Shown: positions 1 through 12,960 of the stretch, in pieces | Layout: every line of letters starts with the position of its first letter | Numbering within the stretch: the first letter of the stretch is position 1 | Assembly: GCA_029465975.1 (NCBI GenBank) | Contig: CM055758.1 | Location: 7,619,610-7,683,609 of the forward strand | Reading direction: 5' to 3' | Length of the DNA stretch: 64,000 bases | DNA from: Dallia pectoralis | Taxonomy: Eukaryota > Chordata > Actinopteri > Esociformes > Umbridae | The notes under the pieces: generated by a model | The model's database searches: none | What the model was told of the DNA's origin: nothing | The model's input: only the letters and a program-made list of their open reading frames with translations | Position numbers and translations under genes: made by a program

Positions 1-1496
1 CCCTGTCAGTTGCTACATCAAGATGCAGCTGTTCTCATGGTGGAATCAGAAAACAAACACCAACAGACATACGGATTAAGAGTGTGTTTATACTGTATGG
101 GTATAACGTCAGCTACACAGGACACAGACCAGGCCTAAGAGTCTAATGCAGATTCTTTAATTAAATTAGACAATGCCAACCTAGGGTAGAGTTGTGGCAG
201 CTTGCTTTTAAAATGCTAACATTTCTCTTTGACCCCTGGCAAAATGTGTCGAAGTGTGGGAAATAAAATAAAATCACAAACCACACTGCTGACCTGATTG
301 CGGCTAATTAAATGCCCAGTGGTAAAAGGTTACAATGTTTAATGGGAGTTAACATTACTCTGTGTAGTTTACATAACCGGTAGTTAGGTCACTCAAACTC
401 TGTGCTCACAACAGGAAACTATTAGCCACAGATATTTCTACAGTTGCTTTTATTTCTGTTTGCAGTAGTAAATAGGCCTTTGAGCCGATTTAGCACAGAA
501 CAACCACGTGAAGTAGCGAATAACACTCGATGTTTTTGAAGACTGACCCCTTCCTGCAGACTGAGCTTGAGAAATGTCTGTAGGTTAGCCATCGCCAGAA
601 GATATCCCCTAAATCAATAAAGCAGTGTTGTTTTGGTTTCCTTTCGCTGCTCTGTCTCTATAAATTTGCTGCAGCTAGTTCCTCCGGCAGCACACTGTGT
701 CTCTCCAGATATGGTTTGAGACACGATGGGTACATGAAGAGAAATGACCTGATTGTGTGTGTGCGCGTGTGTGTGCGCGTGTGTGCGAGTGGTCAAACTA
801 CTGTATTGTCTTGGCTAGTTGAACACTAGCTATACAAGTGGGTACAGGCCATATTAAGCATTTGTGGAAACGGTTTGTTGAGTCTCCAGGATCCCGTTCC
901 CAAGACGTCGTTCCAACTAGAGTCGGACAAACAGACGATGCCGTCGTCCATCACCGTTGGCTGACAGCCAGCACGACGTAACGACTGTAGCGATCATACG
1001 ATGCCAAGATGATAGACATCGCCCCACGCCAGTTCCAACATCACCACACTTGAACCAATGAATCATTTGACCTGCCCACGGTTGCGGGTGTGGAGCTGAG
1101 AAGACCCATGTGCTCTGGTTAGGGGTCGGCCAGGGGTCAGGGATGTTGTCCGGGACAGGCCGTACATTAGGCCAGGGATGGAGGATCAAAGAGGATCTGC
1201 AGTGATGCGAACATTGGTCGAAAAAGCTGTAGGACACACAGGGTCGCGGAGACTGCAATATGACTGGGGGGGGATATGGGGGTCTGGGTATTTACATCTG
1301 GGTATTTCCTTTGGTGCAAAATAAAAAATATCAATTAATGTATGGACATGAGGGGGGATTTGGAATGAAGGTTCACCTACTTAGACTCAATAAAAACTTC
1401 CCTCCAGAGCCGTTAGTCAGTCTGATCCACACACACACACACAGTCTCTCTTCAGTGCCTCATGGGATTAGACCCGTGCCAGTTCCCGTCTGACAG

Positions 1497-1670
1497 GGGG
1501 AGCAGAGGAGAGAAAGACCGGGATGAAGAAGAAGAAGGCAGGAGGATTTCATGAGAGAGACAAAGAACAAGAAAAAGAGAGATGCAAAGAAAGAGTGTAA
1601 GAAAGAGATCAATGAGACATTCAGAGATAGACAAAAGCAAAAGAGAGAGAGAGAGAGGGATAGACTCTAG
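1497..1670. repeat. GA-rich low-complexity stretch
   Basis: Purine-rich run of GAGA, AGAAGA and AAAGAGA blocks on the + strand. It makes an artificial Leu/Ser-rich open frame on the minus strand. No gene is supported. Confidence 0.7.
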
Positions 1671-2027
1671 AGACTGTGGAACGGGGGAGGGTAATCCAGG
1701 CTGGATATACAGTCTGTGGGTCATTTCTCACTCTGCTACTTAGCAGCCAGTGGGAGACAAATGGATTTAATTTAACTGACACAAGTGATAAGTCTGGGCC
1801 AAATAGTTACAGTGCTGAATACACACACGTCAAAAGGCCATAAGATCCCCCTGCCTTCAAATGTGCCCTGCTGGGCTCTTTCATGTATAATAATCTGGAA
1901 GGCATATTAAAAATAAATGTAAATACTTCAACAGTGAAACCTGTGTCAAAAGTGCCTCGCTTTTTTGGAGGCGAACACAAACGGCGAATCCAAGAAGGGA
2001 ATCCCTGCAGTTGTAATTACCAGATAT

Positions 2028-2504
2028 TAGGGCTGCTCGAATGTGGCAAAAATCATAATCACGGTTATTTTTGTCATAATTGAGATCACGATTATTAAAC
2101 ACGATTACTAATTGACTTCGGAAACGCCATGCCACGCCATCATATGGCGAAATTGTTAATTTTTCTTCTAGTTTAATTGTGTTTATTGTTTCAATGTCCT
2201 ACTTGGTTGTATTGTAGCCTACAGACAAAGTTGCTACACTTACTGTATCCTCAATTATTTAGTACCTATATTTCACAAACATTTCCTGTGAGCAGGAGAA
2301 AACAGCCAGGGGGGGTGAGTTTGTCATTTTAGGGAGGAGCAAAAGCACACAGTTGTGAAGAAAAATGGCAAGTGGTTTTTAAAAAGATATAACTGAATGC
2401 GGCACAATAATTGTAATAACTTTAGCTAGATCATTTTGTTTTTATATTAGTCTGAGGGCATTATTGTAATAAAAATCGAAAATGCAATTAATTGCACAGC
2501 GCTA
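2028..2504. mobile_element. Non-autonomous hAT-like element (MITE), 477 bp
   Basis: The left end starts TAGGGCTGCTCGA and is followed by the AATCATAATCACGG and ATTGAGATCACGATTATT blocks typical of a common fish hAT family. The right end reads AATTGCACAGCGCTA, an imperfect inverted copy of the left end. The 8 bases before it (CCAGATAT) and after it (CTAGACAT) match at 6 of 8 positions, which fits an aged 8-bp hAT target-site duplication. There is no transposase frame inside, so it must have been moved by a protein supplied elsewhere. Confidence 0.7.
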
Positions 2505-3274
2505 CTAGACATAGAGAACAAGATGGTGGTGGACTGATTTATTAGCAATTCTTACTGTATTTCGGCCGTTATCCTTCACAGTAACTTTGCCTTACTAGAC
2601 ACACATAGCTGGAAAATACTTCATGCACAACCCTGTACAAAACCATGCAGAACTATCACAGCATCGCAACTACTTCCTGTTTCTAACTTGCATTTCCTCT
2701 CCTGCTCAACATTCAGCCTAAAAGCTTTAGTCACGGGATTGGCCAATGCCAAAGAACAAACGACTGACCTCCCCTCACAGGAGACCAATCAATTAACCTG
2801 TTTCCTCTGAGAGAAAACAATTATGACACACCTGCAGGAATAGGGAAGTGCTCTCAACATTGATGGTGCAACATTAACTCCGAAAGAGCTCAGTCGTTGC
2901 AAGATATCGCTAATCAGAGTTGCAAATGTGAAGATAGCCATCATGTTTACAGCAGAGCAATGACCACAGCGACATATATTTAACATTTTGATATCTTTCA
3001 AAATCAAAGGGAAGGTGTTAAGCTCACTAATGTTGCAGGCCAGTACTATTCCCAGTTCTCTACTGGTTTTTCAGGTCGAGGTCATGGAGAGAACGGTAGT
3101 GAAACCTGGTTTGAGAGTAAAGAGGAAACAGTGGAATAAACATGGAACCAGGTCTAGAGACGGTGAGCAGCATCAGTCCTTGTTTTCTCAGCCAGGTTAC
3201 TCAAAAACCATGTACATTCAGAGTTTGGTCAGAACTGCTTTATGAAAGAATAGCTTGTGAGAATTGGCACTAGC

Positions 3275-3435
3275 TGAGGCGGCGCTAGCTATGGCGTTAG
3301 CTATGGCGCTAGCTATGGCGTTAGCTATGGCGCTAGCTATGGCGCTAGCTGAGGCGCTAGCTGTGGCGCTAGCTGTGGCGCTAGCTGAGGGGCTAGCTGT
3401 GGCGCTAGCTGTGGCGCTAGCTGTGGCGCTACCTC
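3275..3435. repeat. 12-bp minisatellite (GCTAGCTATGGC type), ~13 copies
   Basis: Tandem 12-bp units such as GCTAGCTATGGC, with later units changing TATGG to TGTGG or TGAGG. Every unit carries the palindrome GCTAGC or a one-base variant. The unit is a multiple of three, so both strands stay open and give artificial Ala/Leu/Met or Ala/Ser repeats. These open frames are not evidence of a gene. Confidence 0.9.
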
Positions 3436-4734
3436 CACACGTTTGACATACAGGCACAGTTAATTCATATTTCAAATAATTAAAGATCCACGTCTTCTAA
3501 AAAGGTTTTAAAGCTGTCGTTTTCATTCGGCCAGCCCACCGTACCACAACCGATACCGGCTGGCAGTTTTTTTTGTATCACAAAATGATGTCATTACTGT
3601 ATTAGATGTCCTTGACTGTCTTTAAAAGGTGTCCACCAAATGAAGTGTATCATTGTTATAAGTGAGGCTAGGCTGTCTATTCGTTGTCCAAAAACAGTTT
3701 ACCTACCCCGCTGTAACCGAACACCGGAAGGCAGGAAAATAAACAGGTCGATACTGAGGCAATTGTCACTGCTGGAAAAACATGACTCACTTCAACAGAC
3801 TGCTGTGATCACCTGTCCATTATACATTCTAATCCTTAGTGGTTGAAATAAATGACAGGAGATATCAACAAACGTACATCAATCCCAGTCTTTATAAGTA
3901 ATGTAGGTCTAGTTTGTTTTGGGGATTTGGTTTCTCAAACGTGTTGTCTTAACAGTCATCCAATGATTCAAGACTGATATTTCTTCGCTACTTATAGCTG
4001 CTCACTCTGACATATCATAGACTCAGAAAAATTCCAATTCACTTCCACACACAGCTCAGGACCTAGAAATCTAATTCAAGATGTGTTGAGTTTCACACTC
4101 AATGCAGGACCAACTAAACGTCTACAATACATTGAGATCTCTGCGCCAAAGTATTTTCAACAAAAAGACCGGGAACCGAAACCGGCTTCACCTCAGGGCA
4201 AAGGCATCCTGGGATATGACAAATGACGTCATGACATTGCCTGTCAGACAGGGAAATCAGAAAACTGGGAGACAGCAGCTTGTTACACATGTACAGGGGA
4301 CTAGGCTAGTTTGCTCTATGTTCATCACTAAACCCCAATGTGAACTAAGACACAACCCTGTTACACATGTAGAGGGGACTGGGCTAGTTTGCTCTCTGTA
4401 CATCACTAAACCCCAATGTGAACTGAGAACGAGAGCAAGAGACACACAGAAAGAGAAAGAACATTCTGCGGTCTCAAAGAGTTTTGTTAAGCATCGAAGG
4501 AAATCCTGTACAGATATGAGAGACAAAAAACTTGCAAGTAAAAATCTTATTTTCCTGACTATATAAGTAATGTATTCAGAACCCTTTTAATTTAATGGAT
4601 ATATACTACATTTCTATTTTATGCCCCATAACGACAAATGTGTGCCAAAATCATAATAATTCAAATCAAGGTTGATCTCAGGTATATAAAAACACTCTTG
4701 CACTATGTTAGATTATGCGCCATCATTGCGAATC

Positions 4735-4910
4735 GGAAGAAGTTTAGAGCCTCCAAGTCTCTTATTAAAGCTGGCCACCTGGCGAAACTAAACGATTGGA
4801 CAAGAAGGGCTCTGGTCAAGGAGTTAAATAAGAGCCCAATGGCCACATTGATAGAACTTTCCAGTGCCTCTGTGGAGATGGGAGACCTTTATGGGCGGAG
4901 TGACTAGCCA
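4735..4910 (+). pseudogene. Tc1-like transposase relic (helix-turn-helix part)
   Basis: The + frame reads LIKAGHLAKLNDWTRRALVK, then ELNKSPMATLIELSSASVEM. This closely follows the DNA-binding region of fish Tc1-family transposases (family pattern: AGRPAKLS..RRALVREV.KNPM.TL.EL..SSVEMG). The frame then jumps to LYGRSD and a stop. In intact family members an LYGR motif lies further on, so an internal deletion is likely. No catalytic DDE region follows. This is a dead fragment, not an active gene. The sequence before 4735 in the same frame shows no family similarity. Confidence 0.75.
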
Positions 4911-5639
4911 GAAGACACAGGTGAGGTACATGGCATCAAAATAATACGTGTCACGTGCAAGTCAACATCTTGGCTTGTTTGTGTTTGTGAAAGAGACTTC
5001 TTCAGGCTGCACCTCAAGAACAACTTCATCTCAAACCACATAAATATTTATTCAGTTCCTTCAGGAGGTTGCTAGGCAACACAGGTTGGTTGAGGCCCGG
5101 GGGGGGGACTCTCACTTCTCTGTGTTGGCTTGTGATCAGGCTGTACAACATCCTCACAGATGCTCTGACAGCGTCGCTGTGACTGTTTAAGTTTACTTTG
5201 AACTATTTCGAGGTTCTCCGGCGCGAAGCCTGCAGCTTGAAACGGTCAATAATAGACCCCCGGTTGTAAAAACACCCACTTGACCTAAGAGATATGCACG
5301 CTATTAATAAACAAGCTGGCCAACCTACTCGCATCTTTAACTCCACACAATAATGATCGGCGAAGTGAATGTCAAGTTTTGGCACCTTTAAATAAGCACA
5401 GAACTAAAAGAGCAGGGCTACACTGATTAGGAGAGTGGATCATAGCACTTATGCTCTTGTGTGCTGTTGATGAGCAGACTGCAGAGACAGAGACACACAT
5501 AATCGGACAGATATTGAAGAAAACAGAGACGGGCGTCTCCAGACGATTAAAGGCCATCTGTTGTGGAGGACCTGAGTGACTCACTTCTATAGGAGCACAG
5601 GGACAGAGCTTGTCTGGTCTGATCGCCATCCCTGATTAT

Positions 5640-5815
5640 CTAACATCAACCCTAAGTCTAACCCTAACTCTAACCCTAACTCTAACCCTAACCCTCTAAT
5701 CCTAACTCTAACCCTAACTCTAACCCTAACTCTAACCCTAACTCTAACCCTAACTCTAACCCTAACTCTAACTATATCTCTAACCCTAACCCTAACCCTA
5801 ACCCTACTCATTTAA
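5640..5815. repeat. Telomere-like (CTAACC/CTAACT)n interstitial array
   Basis: About 175 bp of CCCTAA units alternating with CTCTAA variants, giving a dominant 12-bp CCCTAACTCTAA period and ending in four nearly pure CCCTAA units. The vertebrate telomere repeat on this strand is CCCTAA, so this is a degenerate interstitial telomeric sequence or a minisatellite derived from it. The Arg-Val open frame on the minus strand is an artefact of the repeat. Confidence 0.85.
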
Positions 5816-7062
5816 GGGTATATCTTTAGTTGTACTGTTAGCATATTTTAGAATAGCAATGAAAGTGGCTGAGAGAATACCAAGAATGTGCAAGATGTTA
5901 TCAAGACAACGGGTGGGAACTTTGATAAACACATTTTAATTTGTCTAACACTTTTTTTTGGCCTCTGACTAGGACTGGAGGTTAACAGTTCAGAAGTGGC
6001 ATGGCTCCGAAAATAACACTGTTAAACCCACAGTATTTCTAAACAATACACGAAGATCTAAACTGTAAACATTTCAAGCCAACTTTAGAGTATAAAGCAG
6101 AAAAAAAGAAGGAATAAAATGTCACCATAGACAGCGTTTCTTAACAACGACAGACGTGGAACGCAACACGCTAAGATGTACCTAAACCAGCCAGTCAAAC
6201 TTCATTAAATGAAAAGTAATAAAGTTGGGGATAACCAGGGCAGAACACAGACTGACTCCCAAGGCCTCCTGGGGCTCAGATGGAGTCCAGGGCGAGGGGG
6301 GTGTGGGAAAACATGAATAACACTGGCAATTGGGTGAAGGGGTGGGGGGGCAATGTGAGGACTCAGGTCCCAACAGGAGAGGGGAATTTTATTAAGGCAC
6401 ATTCACTGAGAGGAAACAAACAGGCTTGGGTTTCAGTCCCGGAAGTGCCATGAATGTCAAGTGAACAGCAGGTGGGGTTGGGGTTAAATCTGCAGGGTGG
6501 GGGGGGTCATGACAGGGTACAGGAGGAAAGGAACTCGGTAAACTGCCATGTCCAAAACAGTCAAACCCAGGGCCATTCAAAGCTCAGTTGCTTCTGGACC
6601 CAACTCAGGCAACGACGGCTCAGCGCTGTCTGCTTCCATTACAGCTATCAATGCATGAGCGCCGTTCAAACAAACACAGCCTGTGAAGTTGCGGATTGAA
6701 CTCAGTGAGTCTGGGACTTCTGCCCCGCCCTGTGGCTGCAGTCTGGGACACACTGCGTTGCTACATTAAAACGGCATGAGAGAAAAGCAACCTGAGGTAT
6801 TTACAAGGGCCTCCCCGCGGCCCCCGACGAACCACTTTCCCCTTCTCGATTTCATTAAGGCTCGACCAGCCGAAAGACGCGCATGTGGCTACAATTAAGC
6901 CATGTGGCTACATTCCAACCGTTCCCCCGCACGCTGATGTGTCACCACTGGCCCGTCTGCTAAACATGGACTAGTTTCTGGTTCAAACTGGCACAGAAAT
7001 GTGCGTAAAAACCGAGTAACGCAGCGATATGCCTCTGTCGTCTTTGATCAATGTGGACGTAC

Positions 7063-7107
7063 CTTCAGCAGTAGCTCCTTAAGCAGCGTCAACCTTCCCG
7101 GCTCCAT
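7063..7107 (-). other. Candidate first coding exon in a CpG-rich patch
   Basis: On the minus strand an ATG at 7107 opens 15 codons (MEPGRLTLLKELLLK) that run straight into a good donor, GTACGT. The surrounding 6810-7140 is GC- and CpG-rich (for example CGTCGGCCGGCG just upstream), as expected of a promoter or first exon. I do not recognise the peptide and could not find a following exon, so this may be chance. Confidence 0.25.
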
Positions 7108-7849
7108 TCGTCGGCCGGCGGAGTCAGAGACCTTAATGCTCCTACGACAACGTGTTTAAATGTCACTACCTATATCTCTGTGCGTTTCGACGGAAAGCCG
7201 AGCAGAAGTGAAAAACGAACATAAGGTTGACTTGCTTTTAAACACTGAAGGCTTTAGTCTTGATTCCCCTTACAGAGTTGGGATAGACATTATTGTGCAG
7301 TCCGTCCACTGTGTCGTAAGCTTGGCAAGACCAGCTTGCTATGGGAACTTTCATGTGTTTCAGACAATTCCTGTCCTAATTCCTGTGCATTTCTTCCACA
7401 ATCTGAATGATCACCTTGTGTTATTAAGGGGGTAAATTATGTTCACCAGTGCTTGCAGATAACCGAAGGAGTTGTTGCCCCAAAAAAGACAGGGATAAGA
7501 TGTAAAATATTCCAATTAAAAAGTAGATTTAATTCCTGAAAAGGTTGGAAATCACTGATTTGACGCTAATTCATCTGTTATGAAAAAAGTGATCCCTAAC
7601 TGAGAACCAATTACATCACTGCCTGCTTTACTTCCTCCTCTAAATGCAGTAATAGAGGGCCTCGGTCTCAGAGAAGGGAGATATTTCTGGAGAATTAACT
7701 CTGTGCATACCAAGATGCTGGGTTCTTTACACACTGCATATATTAAGCAAAAAATATCTATTTGAATTTTTGATGCAGTGAAGATGGTGTAAATTGAGGT
7801 AACAACTCCCAGGGCAAAATGAGCTCAGAGCGTCAAGGAGATACAGTAA

Positions 7850-8300
7850 AAAAGGAAGGCAAAGTGTGGCAGAGAGAAAGAGGCAGTGAGAGAAAGGCAG
7901 AGAGCGAGCCAGTGAGTAGACAGAGAGAGGTAGAGAGAAAGAGGCAGAGAGAAGGAGAAAGACATAGAGAATGAAGCAGAGAGAGAGGCAGAGAGGAGAC
8001 AGAGAGAGGTAGAGAGAGAGAGAGGAGACAGAGAGAGGTAGAGAGAGAGGCAGAGAGAAGGAGGCAGAGAGAGAGACATAGGGAAGAAGGCATTGCGAGG
8101 CAAAGAGAGAGAGGCAGAGAAAAAGAGGTAGAGAGAGAGGCAGTTGGTAAGAGGCAGAGAGAGGCCGAGAGAAAGAGGTAGAGAGACAGACGGAGAGGAG
8201 GTAGAGAGCGAGGCAGTGAGAAGGAGGTAGAGAGCAAGGCATAGAGGAGACAGAGAGAGAGAGAGAGAGGCAAAAGAACTGAGAGGCCAAGAGAGGCAGA
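7850..8300. repeat. (GAGAGAGGCA)-type purine-rich minisatellite
   Basis: Irregular tandem units built from GAGAGAGGCAGAGA and GAGAGAGGTAGAGA. It produces long Leu/Ser/Cys-rich open frames in all three minus-strand frames (up to 211 codons), which is a repeat artefact. No gene is supported. Confidence 0.85.
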
Positions 8301-9639
8301 GAGGGCTGCATTTGCAATGTATTTAACCGTTTGACATTTTTGTGTGTGTAATATTTATTCACAGTTCATGATGGTTCAATTCCCTTTGAAAATTGTTCAG
8401 TTGAAAATGTAATTTTCCAAATTGGCAACATAAATACATGAGTCCCATGCAGATAAACCCCAATGTAAACTGCATGAAAGAGTGAGAAAAGAAGAGACAG
8501 AGAGACAGACAGAGCAAAATAACTAGTCTGACAAATACTGTGGGAGAACACAGACTTAGTAACGGCAAGGCAAAGACAAACGAGTTGTTCAAAAGATGTG
8601 CCGGGTCAATACACCTCTTTATGGAGAGTGGAAAATGCCTGTTTGCTGGTCAGTAGAAATGTGATTCACTCTGAGCTCCACCTCATTCATGACGATAGAA
8701 AGAGGACAAAATAGATTTTCTAATACATTTACGGACACTACCTTTAGGCAATGAGTAAATGTCTCCAGAGGATGACATCATCATGGCTATCTGAATTCAT
8801 GACCTCATAGTTGGCATAAAACATTTATTTTTTTGGTTAGAAATGACTACGTACCCAGTGTTATGGCATAGATCTGGGCTATTACATATTGTCTGTAGTA
8901 TGTATGTTTCTATTTAGGTGGTAACCACCACACACCAAGAGCATTGATACGCTGTTGCACCACTACCTCACACATAATCGTCTACATCCACGCCGGTGAA
9001 TCACAAGAGATGACAGGTGTCTCAACTTCCTGAACTTACATCTAATTGCAGATTAATGAGAAATGTTCATTTCTGTACTGACATCATCCCCAATTCTACG
9101 AATTATGTTCCCCCCTGAAGTGTAACGCAAATTAATTATTTTATTACATCTGGCCAGATGTTTATTATGGATACACTAGTTATAAATGTAGATTCAGTAC
9201 TATTTGATTAGATATATTTCTGTGTCAAAGTGTGTTTGTTGCGTGCTTGTTCTGTGTACTTATTGCTATCCCATGAGCACAGCGTTGGACCGGGGCATCT
9301 TCTTCTGTGGTCGACTGCCTACTTCCTTTTCTAACACCACATGACATGCAAACACGCATGAAGTTGCGAACCCTATAACCTAGTCTGGATTGGATGTCTC
9401 CTCCTGTCTCTTCATGAATCCACCCGTCAATAGAATAATAATAAAAACAATGCAAATATCTGAGTAGACTGCATGTCCACTCCAACAAAAAGGTTTTAAC
9501 CAGGCTTTAAATGAAGCGACTTAACTATGCTAGCAGCTAACAGACTAGCCATCTTACACTAGCTACACACTATACGTGTGCACCCTTCAGCAAAGGAGAA
9601 TAAGTAATGATAATGACCGCATATGCCTAGAGCAACTCC

Positions 9640-9721
9640 GTTTCGACCACAGATCTGCCTCACTCTCGCGAGCATTCGTACAATTCCGGCGAGCTGCCGT
9701 TTTGTTGCAATGACCACACAG
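9640..9721 (+). promoter_or_regulatory. CpG-rich segment with CTCGCGAG core; possible first exon
   Basis: Contains CACTCTCGCGAGCATT. This holds most of the TCTCGCGAGA promoter motif known from housekeeping and bidirectional vertebrate promoters. Downstream, an ATG at 9710 opens four codons ending at a possible donor (CACACAG/GTAAAA). The neighbouring 9600-10040 is relatively CpG-rich. No downstream exon was matched, so this is only a candidate promoter. Confidence 0.25.
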
Positions 9722-10765
9722 GTAAAAAGAGGGAAATTAAAAATAAAATAGAATGAATAACCCCGAACACACAATTAAACCACTAAACACAAAAGTCTCT
9801 CTCTAACGATGCTTAACTCACAGCATTTAGTCTAAACTGACGACTGAAAATCTTTGAAAATATATTCCCCGCATTTTCTCAACAAGACCAACGAAATAAG
9901 CTGAGAGCATCAAATCACAGAAAAGCCCGATCATCCATCAGGCCCACTAACTCTCTCCAGTACGAGCGGATGAGAAACAGATCTCGATTGGGACGGTGAC
10001 ATCACCGCCTGATACATACAACTTCCTTCCTATGTGCTCGGTCTAAAAACAACATGGGCCGGGGGGGAATTCGGGGGGACAATGGGAAATTACGCTAAAC
10101 TAGCAGCCGAGGTTGCGATCTGCGTAATAAAACCAGTACGAGGATAAGCGTATGGATGAACGCTGTACGAACGATTATTTACAGTGGCATTCCGCTCATG
10201 TGTCATGTCATCACCGTGCAGTTTTAAATGCCAAGACCCATAGACCGCACCTGCACTAGTGCTTGTGATGCCTGGGTTGTGCAGATCAATGGAGAGACAG
10301 GACAGACAAAAAATAAATAGGAAATACATCCACTTCAATGTAATATCGCCCTAGATGAGAACGTCCACTAAATGACAAGCATTTGCAATGTTTAAATGCG
10401 TGTGCTTGAGCAGACGGTCTCATAGCCCTACCACTGTAACGGAAATATACAATTGCTTGACAAATGAAAACATATAAATATCACCACAAGACAAATTGCA
10501 AAGGGGGCGCCGATCCGATGCCAACTTGGTTTAGCGTGTAAGTCAGGGGCACTGAACATACATCCGTGTTAATAATAACTAGCCTACAACCCCAGCACAC
10601 AGCTGCAGAGTTCTGTGTGGTTTCAACTGGGCACAAAAGTAAAACGAGCATCTGGTTCTCATCTAGCTCTATCGAAGCTCTGATCATTTTCAAACATTCA
10701 GTCCCTGTTGCAAACACTAGCTCATGTGAGGAAAGCACACATGAAAGTGTTAGGAGAACCCTGGG

Positions 10766-11000
10766 GCAATGGTGCATCACTATTACCTGGGCAACAGAGC
10801 AATGCTTCATCACTATTACCTGGGCAACAGGGCAATGCTTCATCACTATTACCTGGGCAACAGGGCAATGCCTCATCACTATTACCTGGGCAACAGGGCA
10901 ATGGTTCATCACAATTACCTGGGCAACAGGGCAATGGTTCATCACTATTACCTGGGCAACAGGGCAATGGTTCATCACTATTACCTGGGCAACAGGGCAC
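10766..11000. repeat. 33-bp minisatellite, 7 copies
   Basis: Seven near-identical 33-bp units that include CATCACTATTACCTGGGCAA followed by CAGGGCAATGGT or CAGGGCAATGCT. Because 33 is divisible by three, four overlapping open frames run through the array (for example repeats of HHYYLGNRAM). They start and stop in flanking non-coding DNA and are not genes. Confidence 0.95.
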
Positions 11001-11691
11001 AGCACTCCTAAGGGCTGACATCATGGCTTCTGAAACACTAACTTTCTCCATGAACTTTGCCCCCCCCCACAAACACCCAGTATCCATCGCCCCCTTCCCC
11101 TTATCATCACTGTCCCATCTCTCTCCTCTACCTTTCTCCATTGCATCCTCTCCCATTCCTCTCTCTCCCATTCCTCTGTCTCCCATTGCTCTCTCTCTCT
11201 ACCAATCAGCCCCACCCTACCCTCTGCTCATGACGAGAAATGTACCACATGTAACCATCTCCCGACCCTGCTGTTTTACCGTCTGCTAAAATCAACTTCA
11301 GCTGTAGGAGGCGAGGGAACTTGGCACAACGGCCACACACATGTAGGAGCACACACGCACACGCATGCACACGCCACACACTCAATCCTCTGCTTCCTGG
11401 TTCAAATCGATGAGACGGACGCATGTTTCACATGTACACTACAACACAAGGCAGGATCAGAGGCTAATGGTGTCCCACCGACTGGGATCTTTACTGGTGA
11501 ATTTATAAGCAGGGGCTATAGTCTTACAGCAGAACAACACGAACATCTGAAACTAGAGGCAGACGTGAGAAATTCCAGAGCCTGCGACTGCTTATAGGAG
11601 ATTTATAAACATAGCTGTGGTAGTCCTGTGATCAAACGTATTCTCATTCTCAAGATTAGTTCATAACACATGGTGAAAGACTTGGGTGTGT

Positions 11692-11733
11692 GTCTGTTTG
11701 TTTGTGTGTGTGTGTGTGCGTATGTGTGTGTGT
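11692..11733. repeat. Short (TG)n microsatellite
   Basis: Imperfect TG dinucleotide run interrupted by TTTG and CGTA. Confidence 0.7.
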
Positions 11734-12850
11734 AAGGTTCTCACTAATTTGCCGCAAACACTGCTAGCTAAATTGAGTCAGAGCCTTCCTTCAAATCTGT
11801 TACACACAGCTTTACCTTTGTCCTATCTTAACTAACTAGCAAACATGTGTTCTCAAATATATTACTCAAATATTGTCACTAGGCACTTGACTAGGTCTAG
11901 GGCATTTTTTCAGAGATATTCAACCCCCCTTGCTTATCGCCTTCTTCCTCAATCTCAACATCTATAATAAAGATGTACCTTAGACCAGAGCCATCACACG
12001 ACAGAGTGCAGTTTAATTCTGATGGTGGTGGTGAAGTACAGCTGACTGGGCCAACATGTGAAGATTACAGTCATGTTGCAGATTGCACATGGTCGACAAT
12101 GACAACACACTGTGTGGAGTGGAGCTGTGTGTCACAAGAGTTTCTGCGAAACCACAGCCTTATATCCTGTTCAACTTCCAACCGTCAACTTACACACACT
12201 CTCTGCTGGGGCTCCAAGAGAAATCCATTGAACAAAAGACATGTAATATAATATAATATAATGTGCTGCAGCATAAACCGATGTCAAGTGACGCTGGCAG
12301 TATCAAATACAATGCAGACGGTTCTGCTTACAGTTTCTATTTGCTATATGCACATACTTCAGTATTTTATATTGCTCAAGCCTAGGCTGAAGTCGGGTGA
12401 AACAAAAAAGGGGACAAATATGGTCTGAAATGGTATTGGTATGTTCTGCAAGCACAAGCCCCGGGTGTACCCTACAGTGAAAAACATTAGGCGGGGGGGG
12501 GTTCAAAAAAGCATGTTGAGTGTTTTGTTAAATTGTACGCCATTAAATGCACACAAAAAAAACTCTGTGAATAGTATTTACAAAAAATATGGCAACAACA
12601 ATACAATAATAACAAATTATATCGATGTGGACACCCAAGCTGCCGCAGTAAGAACTGAACACATATGAAACATACCAATTGCATGTCCCTAATGTGTCAG
12701 TGAAGCAGTGAACGTTTAAATTAGGCTCCACTGGGACCTGATTGACGACTGGAGATGGTTATAATAACGGTGTAATTAACGGGACATCCGTGCGTGGTTA
12801 ACGTACACAGACCGTTATAAGTGCCCTAATAAAAACGTGCGTGTCCTTAC

Positions 12851-12960
12851 CCATAGCTCTGACCCCCAGCTCATGGTTCCAGTGCGTGGTTCTCACGTAA
12901 TAATCCACGATGCAGACCGGGGGGTGTATCGACGCTAACCACTGCGGCGGAAGCCTAGTT
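12851..12960 (-). other. Candidate exon with good donor in CpG-rich DNA
   Basis: On the minus strand one frame reads VDYYVRTTHWNHELGVRAMG directly up to a strong donor (CTATGG/GTAAGG at 12850). That frame is open for over 200 bp upstream but has no clear Met. In another frame an ATG at 12874 in decent context (GAACCATGAG) gives eight codons before the same donor. The block 12780-13110 is CpG-rich, suggesting a first exon and promoter of a gene reading to the left. I cannot name the family, and no next exon was found. Confidence 0.3.

Noticed and set aside
5587..5811. Arg-Val repeat protein on the minus strand
   Set aside because: Translation of the telomere-like repeat.
7727..8362. 211-codon and overlapping Ser/Leu-rich frames on the minus strand
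   Set aside because: They are translations of a GA-rich repeat in three frames at once, with no domain and no splice context.
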